Source: Roseiarcus sp963794155 (GTDB taxonomy: Bacteria > Pseudomonadota > Alphaproteobacteria > Rhizobiales > Beijerinckiaceae). Taken from it: a stretch of 64,000 nt of DNA. The notes beneath the pieces were generated by a model. That model saw nothing but the letters and a program-made list of their open reading frames with translations. It had not been told where the DNA came from and searched no databases. The stretch covers positions 1 to 64,000 of the forward strand of contig CAWCCX010000022.1 in NCBI GenBank assembly GCA_963794155.1. Reading direction: 5' to 3'. Shown here piece after piece: positions 1 to 8,464 of the stretch (the stretch's first letter is position 1; every line of letters begins with the position of its first letter). Position numbers and translations under genes: made by a program.

Positions 1-305
1 GCTTCCACGTCGGAGGCGGCCTGCACATCGACGAGAGACGGACTGAGGGAGAGATCTCCGACCTCGGCAATGAAATCGCCGGCGCCCATGTCGACAATCG
101 GCGACGTGTGCCCGGGCTTGTCGCGCCGTGCGACTGTGGCCGCCCCCGAAATCAGAACAATCATCCCGGGGCTCGGCCGACCCGCCGACATGAGTTGCGA
201 CCTCACCGTGAAGCGACGGACCGCGCCAAAGCTACGCAGTAGGTCGATTTCAGCCGACGTCAGTTTGGGGAACATCTGCTCGCGGCGGGTTTCGATTAAC
301 GACAT
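1..305 (-). CDS. Cyclic nucleotide-binding domain protein, N-terminal part (runs off the window)
   Basis: The reverse strand from an ATG at 305 reads open to the window edge (101 codons) and begins MSLIETRREQMFPKLTSAE. This is the usual opening of alphaproteobacterial proteins that join a Crp-like cyclic nucleotide-binding beta-roll to an FAD-dependent thioredoxin-reductase-like oxidoreductase. The glycine turns of the beta-roll are visible (PSPGMIVLISG near residue 50, GAGDFIAEVG near 80). The catalytic half lies outside the window, so a stand-alone Crp-type sensor cannot be excluded. It would be a cytosolic redox or signalling protein. The start is well defined because the family motif begins exactly at this ATG. 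Confidence 0.6.
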   Translation of the reverse strand, partial: MSLIETRREQMFPKLTSAEIDLLRSFGAVRRFTVRSQLMSAGRPSPGMIVLISGAATVARRDKPGHTSPIVDMGAGDFIAEVGDLSLSPSLVDVQAASDVE

Positions 306-378
306 GGCCAGGTCCGATCGTGGAACTAGAAACCGCCCAATTTCTTGGTTCGGCTTTGAGGGTGGGACTGCAATCTTG

Positions 379-561
379 TCATCGGCCTCGCGAGCGTCGA
401 GGAAAATCGTTGCGAGCGCTATGTGTGGTGCGGATGAGGACAAAGCCGATCAAGGTTACGACGCCATCCTTGACCGCGACGGCGATGTCGGACGCGTCAA
501 TATGCGGATCCCATTTCAGCTCGGCCTCAGCGTCGCGCTGGATGGCGCTGTCGGATTTCAT
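379..561 (-). pseudogene. Truncated BON-domain (OsmY-like) gene
   Basis: The first 41 residues (MKSDSAIQRDAEAELKWDP, then an IAVAVKDGVVTLIGFV core) are a clear BON-domain start. They are preceded by a good ribosome binding site (GGGAGAAA on the reverse strand, about 568-575). After GFV the family would continue for well over 100 residues. Here it changes to unrelated sequence and stops at 379, so the gene appears cut near position 440, at a junction with the region upstream of the neighbouring cyclic nucleotide-binding gene. BON proteins are usually periplasmic or envelope-stress proteins. The 60-residue product is unlikely to function. Confidence 0.65.
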
Positions 562-911
562 CTTTTTCTCCCGTGATCATTACGACGCTCGCGCAGACGG
601 ATTCGACCGACAGTGCGAGCAAACAGGAACGGGACCTAGACGCCGACAGGCCGAGACGCCTTGACGATCGTCAGATTCTCCACTTTTCAGGATTGAGGTG
701 GCAACCGGCTCATAAGCCCGTTAGTGAGCTTTGAGGCGGTCGGCGGTTGAATCGGCGTTCGCCACTCGTGACGACGGGGATGGGACGATTTGAGGCGTTC
801 ACGCCGCTGCCGGGGAATGGCCGCTGTTTGCGCGAAGGGGCCGGTGTGACGAATAGTGTTCTCTAATGGGTCAAGGACGGGAGGTTCTTCGAGTGATCGA
901 CGCTTTCGGGT
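562..911. other. Intergenic region, 350 bp, no gene recognised
   Basis: This stretch separates the truncated BON gene from the response regulator, which diverge. No conserved reading frame, RNA gene or convincing terminator was recognised. It presumably holds both promoters. Confidence 0.4.
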
Positions 912-1286
912 GTGAGCGCGACACGTCGCGTCCTGCTAGTGGACGATGATCCGCTTGTGCTCGCGGCGACCGCGGACATGTTGCGCGAGCTTGGGCATGA
1001 AACCATCGAAACGACTTCTGCAAAGAAGGCGCTCGAGGTTCTACGGGCGGGAGAACGGCCTGACCTCGCAATCCTTGACTATGCGATGCCCGAAATGTCT
1101 GGCTTGGTATTGGCGGGCTTGGTCCACAAGATCCATCCGGGCTTGCCGCTGCTTTTGGCGACTGGCTACTCGGAGCAGGAAAAGGCGGGAGGAAGCTTGC
1201 CGAGACTCAATAAGCCTTACACGCTAGCGGAGTTGGCTCGCGAGATTGGATTGCTTGTGCCGACGAACGCGACAACCGCCGGATGA
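912..1286 (+). CDS. Single-domain response regulator (CheY-like receiver)
   Basis: A 124-residue receiver domain. The acidic cluster is D11-D12-D13, the phospho-acceptor is D56 (LAILDYAMPEMSG), the switch threonine is T84 (LLATGYS) and the conserved lysine is K101 (NKPYT). There is no output domain. An in-frame TGA at 894-896 precedes the GTG start at 912, so this is not simply the tail of an intact upstream hybrid kinase. The sequence does, however, resemble receiver modules from hybrid kinases and could be a detached one. It would accept phosphate from a histidine kinase that is not in this window. The receiver assignment is firm; partner and output are unknown. Confidence 0.8.
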   Translation: MSATRRVLLVDDDPLVLAATADMLRELGHETIETTSAKKALEVLRAGERPDLAILDYAMPEMSGLVLAGLVHKIHPGLPLLLATGYSEQEKAGGSLPRLNKPYTLAELAREIGLLVPTNATTAG

Positions 1287-1399
1287 GGACGACCGTCGCC
1301 GGCAGGACCGCTATCTCAAATACCGGCTTGACGTGCTGTCTCGCCCGCTAGCGCGTTGCGCGAGATCCTCGCAAACCGGCCAACGCCGTCCGGCGGAAA

Positions 1400-1774
1400 T
1401 CAACGGCTCTTACAATTGTCGGCATCCCAGGTGCTGGGCCGGTAGCCGAGCCGCCGGGCGGCGGATCGTTCATCGCCGCTGAGATTGACCCATGCCTTCG
1501 AGCTGGAAGGCGGCTGTACGGCTGGCTCGGATTCCCACGTTGTGCTCGTCCACCCGAGAATCTGCCAAGCCGTTCTCTGCACGTCGGACATGTCTGCCCA
1601 ACCAACGTCGTTCCACCTGCAGATGTCTGCCCGCGCAGCGATCCCTTCGGAGGCGCGAGCCTCGATCGAGAAGACGCTGATCCACGAAAGCAGTGGACTT
1701 TGAGGAACGGTCAATCCGCCAAGGAGCAGCATAATCGAGGCGATCAAGCCAGCAGCGTCAATTCTTGTTCCCAC
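1400..1774 (-). CDS. Small secreted protein with two tryptophan-rich repeats
   Basis: A 124-residue protein with an N-terminal hydrophobic segment (residues about 7-30) resembling a signal peptide. It then has two copies of a short motif, W-x(2)-[ML]-S-x(2)-[QE]-R-x-A, followed by LG[WY] and TW (about residues 60-80 and 92-117). The second copy ends in TWDADNC. Repeats of this type occur in small exported proteins of unknown function in alphaproteobacteria. The repeat and the signal peptide are seen directly; no function is claimed. It is convergent with the response regulator and divergent from the aminomutase gene. Confidence 0.6.
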   Translation of the reverse strand: MGTRIDAAGLIASIMLLLGGLTVPQSPLLSWISVFSIEARASEGIAARADICRWNDVGWADMSDVQRTAWQILGWTSTTWESEPAVQPPSSSKAWVNLSGDERSAARRLGYRPSTWDADNCKSR

Positions 1775-1983
1775 GTGCGTCTGCCTTCTCTGCTAATGAA
1801 GCTTCGACTGGAAGATTAAGCATTCCTTGCAATGGCGACGCAACGAAAGTCTTCACAATCAGTTAACTCTTAGGGTTAAAAAAGGATTGAGAGTTACTCA
1901 CGAGTTAAAGACGAATTAATTCGACTCGCGGCGATAGCAACAGTCGGACTAGATTGTTGCCAGAGGAGGTGAGGACTCTGGTG

Positions 1984-3312
1984 ATGTCAATCGAGTGGCA
2001 GCGTTTTAATGTTTGGAAGGACGTATCTCGCGCAGAGTTCGAAGATTCGGCTTGGCAAGACAAGCATGCGGTTATTCGCGTTGCGCAACTCGAGGCGGTG
2101 CTTGGGCAGCTGATTTCTCGCAATTCGCTTCACGACATCGAAACCGGTCTTCTGAAGGCCGGGATGTCCATCCGGCTCAATCCGTACATCATCTCTCTCA
2201 TCGACTGGTCGAGTGTGGAAGCCGACCCTATCCGACGTCAGTTCCTGCCCATGGCGTCCGAGCTCGAAGACGATCATCCCTGCCTCGTCATCGACTCGCT
2301 CGAGGAGGTGAGCCAGTCCCCCGTGCAGGGCCTCGTGCATCGCTACCCGGATAAGGCCCTCTTCCTGGTGACCTCGGTGTGCCCCGTCTACTGCCAGTAC
2401 TGCACGCGCAGCTATGCAGTGGGATTAGACACGCAGCTCATCCAGAAGGAATATGTAGCCGGCGCCAAGAATTGGGCGGCAGCCCTCGACTACATCCGCT
2501 CTCACACGCAGATCGAAGACATCGTCGTTTCCGGCGGAGACGTATCGCGCCTCAAGGCGGCGAATCTCAGGGAGCTGGGCGACGCGCTTCTCGACATTCC
2601 GAATGTCAGACGAATTCGCTTGGCGACCAAAGCACTATCCGTCCAGCCGATGAAATTCCTGAGCGACGAGGATTGGACAGGCGCTGTTTTGCATCTCGTC
2701 GCCAGAGGTCGCGAACTGTTCAAGGATGTGTGCATCCACACCCATTTCAATCACCCGCGGGAAGTCACTCCGCTGGTCGAAAAAGCAATGCGTCGCCTGC
2801 ATTCCCACGGCGTTCTCGTCCGCAACCAGTCAGTGCTTCTTCACGGCGTCAACGACCACGCCGACACATTGCGGTCTCTGTACAAGTCGTTGGGAGCGGT
2901 CAATATCCATCCTTATTACGTCTACCTTTGCGACATGGTGAAGGGAACGGAGCATTTCCGGGTCTCGCTCGCAACGGCGCAGCGGCTCGAGAAAGAGGTC
3001 CGGGGCGCTACCGCGGGATTCAATACGCCGCTCGTCATTGTCGATACGCCGGCGGGCAAACGCGACGTGCACAGCGCGGAGTTTCATAATCGCGAATATG
3101 GTGTTTCAAGCTTCATCGCGCCGATCGTAGCGCCTGGCAGGGAATTCAAATACTTCGACCCGCTTCGCACCTTGGGCCCAAGCGGCAAGCAGGCATGGCG
3201 TACGAAGTCGCTCGACGAAATAATGGCCGACGTTCACTCCGAGGCGGACGGTCATGTCTACCCGCTACGCCGGCGCACGGACCGGCCGAAAATTCACTCG
3301 ATGGCGAATTGA
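1984..3312 (+). CDS. Lysine 2,3-aminomutase-like radical SAM enzyme
   Basis: About 442 residues. The radical SAM motif CxxxCxxC is C133, C137, C140 (CPVYCQYCTR), binding the 4Fe-4S cluster that cleaves S-adenosylmethionine. The residues that contact lysine in characterised lysine 2,3-aminomutase have counterparts here: the Arg after the cysteine motif, the Asp in HPYYVYLCDM and the Asp in VDTPAGK, whose Lys is the likely PLP-binding residue. The expected reaction is L-lysine to L-beta-lysine. AGGAGG at 1964-1969 precedes both GTG 1981 and ATG 1984; I chose ATG, and an upstream TTG at 1954 is less likely. The homopolymer synthetase gene starts 15 bp downstream, so the two are almost certainly co-transcribed. 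A role in elongation-factor P modification (EpmB) is less likely because the neighbour is a peptide synthetase. Confidence 0.85.
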   Translation: MSIEWQRFNVWKDVSRAEFEDSAWQDKHAVIRVAQLEAVLGQLISRNSLHDIETGLLKAGMSIRLNPYIISLIDWSSVEADPIRRQFLPMASELEDDHPCLVIDSLEEVSQSPVQGLVHRYPDKALFLVTSVCPVYCQYCTRSYAVGLDTQLIQKEYVAGAKNWAAALDYIRSHTQIEDIVVSGGDVSRLKAANLRELGDALLDIPNVRRIRLATKALSVQPMKFLSDEDWTGAVLHLVARGRELFKDVCIHTHFNHPREVTPLVEKAMRRLHSHGVLVRNQSVLLHGVNDHADTLRSLYKSLGAVNIHPYYVYLCDMVKGTEHFRVSLATAQRLEKEVRGATAGFNTPLVIVDTPAGKRDVHSAEFHNREYGVSSFIAPIVAPGREFKYFDPLRTLGPSGKQAWRTKSLDEIMADVHSEADGHVYPLRRRTDRPKIHSMAN

Positions 3313-3327
3313 CGGCCGTAACGACCA

Positions 3328-6300
3328 ATGCTCAAGCGACCGATCGCGCTGCCCTTGCCTGAACGGGCCGAGCAGTTCGCCTGGCAAGAGGCCGACGCTC
3401 GAATGGCGGCCGGCTTCCAGAATCAACCAGCCGAGCGGCCCTCGGGCGACATCTGGGAGTCGAGCCGCGAAATACGGCCCACGGGCTGCCTGCATGAACT
3501 CTTCGAGGCGCAGTCCAGCACGTGCGGCGACGCCCCTGCGGTCGTCTGCGGCGAACTTGTCCTGTCCTATTCGGAGGTCGAAGCGGCGTCGAACCGGCTC
3601 GCGCGGCAATTGCAGTCCGCGGGAGCGTGCCCGGGCAGCCTGATCGGCCTTTGTCTCAACCGGTCCGAAAGGCCAATCATCGCAATTCTCGCCTGCCTCA
3701 AAGCCGGCGCGGCCTATGTGCCGATCGACCCGACGCACCCGGACGAGCGTGTGCGCTATATCATCAGCGAGGCTGAAGTCTCGGTAGTCATCTGTGAGGA
3801 CGCTCTCCTCGACCGCATCCGGCCGGTGTTCGATGGCGTAGTCGTTTCGCTCGACGGCGACGCGGCCGAGATCGCGGCCCAGCCGGCGGAGCGATTGACG
3901 CGAAACGAAACCGGCGTCACTCCCGCCGATCTTTGTTACGTCATTTATACGTCCGGGACGACCGGGCGCCCGAAGGGCGTCATGACCGAGCACCGCAACG
4001 CCTTTCACTTTGTTCAGGCCTTCAATGCGGTTTGCGCGACGACGCCGTCGGATCGGATCTATCAGGGCTTTTCGCTGGGCTTTGACGGCTCGGTCGAGGA
4101 AATTTGGATGGCCTTCTCCAATGGGGCCGCTCTCGTCGTCGGCTCCAGGGACGCCCCGCGCTTCGGCAATGACCTGTCGCTATATCTCGCGCGCGCCGGG
4201 GTGACCTATTTTTCCACCGTCCCGACCATGCTGTCGACGATGACCGACGATATCCCGACGTTGAGGCAGCTCGTCGTCAGCGGCGAGGTTTGCCCGCCGG
4301 AGCTTGTGGCGCGGTGGTCGCGGCCCGGCCGTTCGATCCTCAATGTTTACGGACCGACCGAGGCGACGGTCAACACCACCGCGAAAGTGTGCCGGCCTGG
4401 AGAGGCGATCACCATCGGCCACCCGCTTGCAGGATATTCGACGCTGGTCCTCGATTGCGACATGCGGCCGCTGCCGCGGGGGATGAGGGGCGAACTCTGC
4501 ATTGGCGGGCCTGGCGTCTGCCGCGGCTATCTCAAACAGATGGAATTGACATCCCGCCATTTCGTCCCATGCGCTCGCGACGGGGGCCGGATTTACCGGA
4601 CAGGCGATCTGGCGACGATCAATGAGCGCGGCGAGGTCGAGTTCTTCGGCCGCATCGATGATCAGGTCAAAATCCGAGGCTACCGGATTGAGCCGTCGGA
4701 AATAGCCTCGGTGCTGCTCGAGCAAGAGAATGTTGCGTCCGCGGCCGTCATAGCCCACGATCGCGCGGGCGTCCCGGCCCTGGCCGCCTATGTTGTCGCT
4801 GACGATCGGAAAAAAGAGATCGATCGCGTCGCGCTTCTCGCCGCTCTGAAGAAGAAACTGCCGGCGTACATGATCCCGAGCTATCTCGACGTGCTCGAGG
4901 AACTGCCGATGCTCGCGACCGGCAAGGTGGACCGCAAGCGCCTGCCAGCTCCGGTGCTGCCGCTGGTTGACGAAGCGAATGCCGGCGCGCCGCCGGCAAA
5001 CACCCTTGAAGCCAAAATCGCCGATACATGGGCGACGATTTTTGGCCTCCCCGCCGTCGGCGTCGAACAGGATTTCTTTCTCGATCTGGGGGGACATTCC
5101 TTGTTCGCGGCTCAGATGGTGGCGCTCCTGCGCAGCCGCGCCGATGTCCGCATCGCGGTTCGCGAAGTCTACGCCTTTCCCACAGTTCGTAAGTTGGCCG
5201 CGCATCTGGCGGCCGCACGAGCGCCCGTCCCGTCGGCCAGCCCCAAGGAGGCGGCGCAACCGCCTCTTCGGCGGGCGCCAGGCTTTGGCGTCGGCGCGGT
5301 CCAGGCGTCGCTCTTGGTCGTCTCTTGGTACGCGCTGTCAACGCCGGCGTTCGTCGTTCTGCCGATCGCCGACGCTGTTCTGCGGAGTCGCATGTCGATC
5401 GTCGCCGCGGCGGTCACGCTTATCCTGTTCTATCTCGCGCTTTGGCCGATCTGGATCGCGCTCGGAATCGGCGCCAAATGGCTGATCATCGGTCGGTACA
5501 AGCCAGGCGTCTATCCCCTGTGGGGCAGCTACTATCTGCGTTGGTGGCTGGCGAGCGGGCTCCAACGGCTCTTCGACGCGGGCGGCTTCATTGGTACGCC
5601 GCTGATGCCAGTCTATTACCGCCTCATGGGGGCCAAGGTCGGACGCGGATGCGCGCTCGATTCGGCGCTCGTTTCCGCCTGGGACCTCGTCTCAATCGGA
5701 GACGACACAAGCATCGGCCCGGACACGCAAATGCATGGCGCCCGAGTCGAGAACGGCTATCTCATCATTGGGCGCGTCGACATTGGCAGTCGATGCTTCG
5801 TCGGCGCGCATTCGGCGTTTGGCCTCGACGTGCGCATGAGCGACGATTCCCGCCTCGACGATCAGTCCTTGCTGCCGGACGGCGCGACGCTGGCGGCCGG
5901 CGAACAGCGACGCGGCTCGCCGGCCAAGGCTTCGGACGTGCCGGTTCCGGAAGGTCCGTTTTACCGAGCCTCCTTGCGGCCCCAGATCGGCTTCTTCGCG
6001 CTTTCGTGGCTTATCGGCGGCCTGGTCGGTCTGGCGTCGCTCGCGCCCGCGCTCGCCTTCCTGTGGCTGTGGCTGCTGGCGTTCCGCCATGGCTTGATCT
6101 TGGTCGCCGTCTCGGCGACGGTCGCGCTGGCGCCGGTTTTCGTGGTCGTCACGTGCCTGTGGATCGTCGGGCTGAAAGCAATCCTGCTGCGGCGCGCAAA
6201 GCCCGGCGTCTATCGGCTCTATTCCTTCTACTATCTGCGGAACTGGCTCGCCTATGGGCTCATGCGGTCGAGTCGGGCGCTGTTGCTGCCGATCTTCACG

Positions 6301-7368
6301 ACCATCTATCTGCCTCCCTGGATGCGTCTCCTCGGCGCCAGGATCGGCAAGCACGCCGAGATCTCGACCGTGTGGAGCTTCATGCCGGAGCTGCTCGACG
6401 CCGGCAAATCGGCGTTCTTCGCCGACGGCTGCATGCTCGGAGGACGCCGCGCATTCGGAGGTCGTTTTCAGATCGGCGTCAATCGCGTGGGAAACCGCAG
6501 CTTTGTCGGCAATGGCGCAATCCTGCCCACCGGCGCGAGCCTAGGCGAACACTGCCTGCTCGGCGTGCTCTCGGCGCCGCCGTCTTCGGTGCGGGCGACG
6601 CCCGACGGCACCGACTGGCTCGGCTCGCCGGCGTTCCAATTGCCCAACCGCCAGAAGGTCCTGGGATTCGGCGACGCGACCACCTACCTGCCGAGCCGCA
6701 AGCTCTATGCCCAACGCGCCGTGGTCGACGCCCTGCGTGTCCTCATCCCGACCTACACCGGCTTCCTCCTTGGCCTGTCGGGATTGGCGGCGGTTCTATA
6801 CCTCTACGAGGTCTATGGCATGGGCGTCGCTTTCGCGCTCCTGCCGGCGCTCGGCATCCTGGCCGCAGCGGTCGCGGTCGGGATCGTGGTCGGCCTCAAA
6901 TGGGCGGTGATGGGCCGTTTCAACCCGGTGATCGCGCCGCTCTGGTCGCCCTATGTCTGGTTCAACGAGATGGTGAACGGCGCCTATGAATCGATCATGG
7001 CGCCGGTTGTCGCGAGCTTCTTCGGGACGCCCTTCGCTGCGCCGATCCTGCGCCTGCTCGGCTGCAAAATCGGTCGTCACTGCTACATCGGCAGCGCCCT
7101 TTTCTCCGAGTTCGACCTCGTCCAGATCGGCGACTATGTCTCCCTCAATCCTGGCGTGGTGATTCAGAACCACTTGTTCGAAGACCGCATCATGAAATCG
7201 TCCTACTTGACGATCGAGAATGGCTGCTCGATCGGCAATATGAGCGTGGTCCTGTACAATTCACGAATGGGCGAAGGGGCGACGCTGGGGCCGCTGTCGC
7301 TCGTCATGAAAGGTGAGGTCATGCCCGCGGGCAGCCGCTGGTACGGCATTCCGACAGCGCAGGGTTAG
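3328..7368 (+). CDS. Pls/PosA-type non-ribosomal peptide synthetase (amino-acid homopolymer synthetase)
   Basis: 1346 residues. The adenylation domain spans about residues 50-545, with YTSGTTGRPKG at 207-217 and the A10 lysine at K533. A carrier domain follows, with its phosphopantetheine serine at S591 (DLGGHS). Residues from about 655 onward hold three repeated blocks, each a pair of membrane helices (near 658-722, 885-955 and 1135-1190) plus a soluble, partly hexapeptide-repeat domain. This is the layout of epsilon-poly-lysine synthetase, whose C-terminal membrane part couples monomers without a thioesterase. My reading of the ten specificity residues (D253, G254, E257, S296, V316, S318, V340, V348, N349, K533) is DGESVSVVNK. 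It has the Glu typical of basic-amino-acid pockets and resembles lysine codes. With the aminomutase 15 bp upstream, the substrate may be lysine or beta-lysine. The family is firm; the product is inference. Confidence 0.9.
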   Translation: MLKRPIALPLPERAEQFAWQEADARMAAGFQNQPAERPSGDIWESSREIRPTGCLHELFEAQSSTCGDAPAVVCGELVLSYSEVEAASNRLARQLQSAGACPGSLIGLCLNRSERPIIAILACLKAGAAYVPIDPTHPDERVRYIISEAEVSVVICEDALLDRIRPVFDGVVVSLDGDAAEIAAQPAERLTRNETGVTPADLCYVIYTSGTTGRPKGVMTEHRNAFHFVQAFNAVCATTPSDRIYQGFSLGFDGSVEEIWMAFSNGAALVVGSRDAPRFGNDLSLYLARAGVTYFSTVPTMLSTMTDDIPTLRQLVVSGEVCPPELVARWSRPGRSILNVYGPTEATVNTTAKVCRPGEAITIGHPLAGYSTLVLDCDMRPLPRGMRGELCIGGPGVCRGYLKQMELTSRHFVPCARDGGRIYRTGDLATINERGEVEFFGRIDDQVKIRGYRIEPSEIASVLLEQENVASAAVIAHDRAGVPALAAYVVADDRKKEIDRVALLAALKKKLPAYMIPSYLDVLEELPMLATGKVDRKRLPAPVLPLVDEANAGAPPANTLEAKIADTWATIFGLPAVGVEQDFFLDLGGHSLFAAQMVALLRSRADVRIAVREVYAFPTVRKLAAHLAAARAPVPSASPKEAAQPPLRRAPGFGVGAVQASLLVVSWYALSTPAFVVLPIADAVLRSRMSIVAAAVTLILFYLALWPIWIALGIGAKWLIIGRYKPGVYPLWGSYYLRWWLASGLQRLFDAGGFIGTPLMPVYYRLMGAKVGRGCALDSALVSAWDLVSIGDDTSIGPDTQMHGARVENGYLIIGRVDIGSRCFVGAHSAFGLDVRMSDDSRLDDQSLLPDGATLAAGEQRRGSPAKASDVPVPEGPFYRASLRPQIGFFALSWLIGGLVGLASLAPALAFLWLWLLAFRHGLILVAVSATVALAPVFVVVTCLWIVGLKAILLRRAKPGVYRLYSFYYLRNWLAYGLMRSSRALLLPIFTTIYLPPWMRLLGARIGKHAEISTVWSFMPELLDAGKSAFFADGCMLGGRRAFGGRFQIGVNRVGNRSFVGNGAILPTGASLGEHCLLGVLSAPPSSVRATPDGTDWLGSPAFQLPNRQKVLGFGDATTYLPSRKLYAQRAVVDALRVLIPTYTGFLLGLSGLAAVLYLYEVYGMGVAFALLPALGILAAAVAVGIVVGLKWAVMGRFNPVIAPLWSPYVWFNEMVNGAYESIMAPVVASFFGTPFAAPILRLLGCKIGRHCYIGSALFSEFDLVQIGDYVSLNPGVVIQNHLFEDRIMKSSYLTIENGCSIGNMSVVLYNSRMGEGATLGPLSLVMKGEVMPAGSRWYGIPTAQG

Positions 7369-7704
7369 GGGCTTCCCGGCGCTCGGCAACAGCACGGCGC
7401 CTCGACCGCTAGGCGGCGGTCTGCCCTGGCGCCAGAATTGACAGAAGCCGCTTTCGCCCCTGCCCCCCAATATATTCGCCCCGCAACCATCGCACGAAGC
7501 CGCGCGCAGATGAGCCGGGCATCCTTTACCTGCGAGCAGAATCGGATAAGTTTGCGGGAGGTTGAAGCCGGCGCGGAGGCATACGCTACTCCGCGCGCAC
7601 GAACTGAAGCCGCTTTATCCCGCGGGGCGTAAACACTTTTGACGGCCGCGGCTTGTCCCTCGCTTGCCTGCATGCGTCCTGGGTCCGTCAGGGGGTAAGT
7701 CAAA
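7369..7704. other. Intergenic region, 336 bp, no gene recognised
   Basis: It lies between the homopolymer synthetase and the PEP-CTERM gene, both on the plus strand. Open frames on both strands look like chance GC-rich frames without family resemblance. No clear terminator hairpin was seen. It ends with a good ribosome binding site (AGGGGGTAAG near 7690) for the next gene. Confidence 0.4.
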
Positions 7705-8436
7705 ATGAGAATGAATTTTGTCTTCGTCTCGGCGCTCCTTCTGGGAGCGACCCCGGTACTGGCGAAAACCATCGATCAGTCGGAAAGCGTAGGCCTGACC
7801 GACGTCGGGAACTCGTTCATCGTGCCGGTTGAATTCAATCAATTCGATCCGGCGCTTGGCGTTCTCACGGAGATCACCTTAAGTCTTAAAGCCAGCTTCT
7901 CGGGAACCGTCGGCATCGAGAATGTGAGCGGCTCGCCGGATGTCGCAACCGGATTTATTGCCGGCTCCGTCACCGTCTCGACAACGGGCAATTTGCTGTC
8001 TGTCGAAGTCTTTCCGTCGGCCGCGGGACTCCAGCACGACCTCGCTCCCTACGATGGCGAGACTGACTATTCAGGGACGTCGGGAGCGACGGATTCCGTG
8101 TCCGGCCAGGATGCTTCCGCCAGCGTCACCGCGCCGCCGCCGACATCCGCTCTCCAGCTGTTCATCGGGACCGGGCAGATCTTTTTGTCGCTCGGCGCAA
8201 GCACATTTCCCATTGTTCAGGGTCTGGAAACGGAGTCGGCGACCGAAACTGCAAACGCCAGCGCAATGGTGCAATTGACCTACGATTACACGCCTGTGCA
8301 GAGCGTACCGGAGCCGCGGACTCTCGTGCTGGGGACGATCGGCTTGGCGTGGATCCTGGGAATCCGCCGCTGGCGCACGAGCCGTACTGGTTCTTCCGCG
8401 TCGGCGCGGGAACCGTCTGCCTGCGGCGTCGCCTGA
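7705..8436 (+). CDS. PEP-CTERM sorting-domain protein
   Basis: 243 residues. A signal peptide is cut after about residue 20 (LLLGATPVLA). A beta-rich, Ser/Thr/Gly-rich ectodomain follows with no cysteine pattern, resembling the 'choice-of-anchor' domains common in this class. A C-terminal sorting signal VPEPRTLVLGTIGLAWILG is followed by the basic tail RRWRTSR, near residues 205-228. About 20 residues extend past that tail, longer than usual. PEP-CTERM proteins are processed by a membrane exosortase and exported to the envelope or exopolysaccharide matrix; no exosortase is in this window. The ATG at 7705 follows a clear ribosome binding site. The specific role is unknown. Confidence 0.8.
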   Translation: MRMNFVFVSALLLGATPVLAKTIDQSESVGLTDVGNSFIVPVEFNQFDPALGVLTEITLSLKASFSGTVGIENVSGSPDVATGFIAGSVTVSTTGNLLSVEVFPSAAGLQHDLAPYDGETDYSGTSGATDSVSGQDASASVTAPPPTSALQLFIGTGQIFLSLGASTFPIVQGLETESATETANASAMVQLTYDYTPVQSVPEPRTLVLGTIGLAWILGIRRWRTSRTGSSASAREPSACGVA

Positions 8437-8464
8437 ATCGGGACCGCTGACCGGGGCTCGTCCG

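Noticed and set aside
5325..6989. A 554-codon open frame overlapping the homopolymer synthetase on the same strand
   Set aside because: It is an Arg/Pro/Gly-rich shadow frame in GC-rich DNA. The synthetase frame has clear domains throughout.
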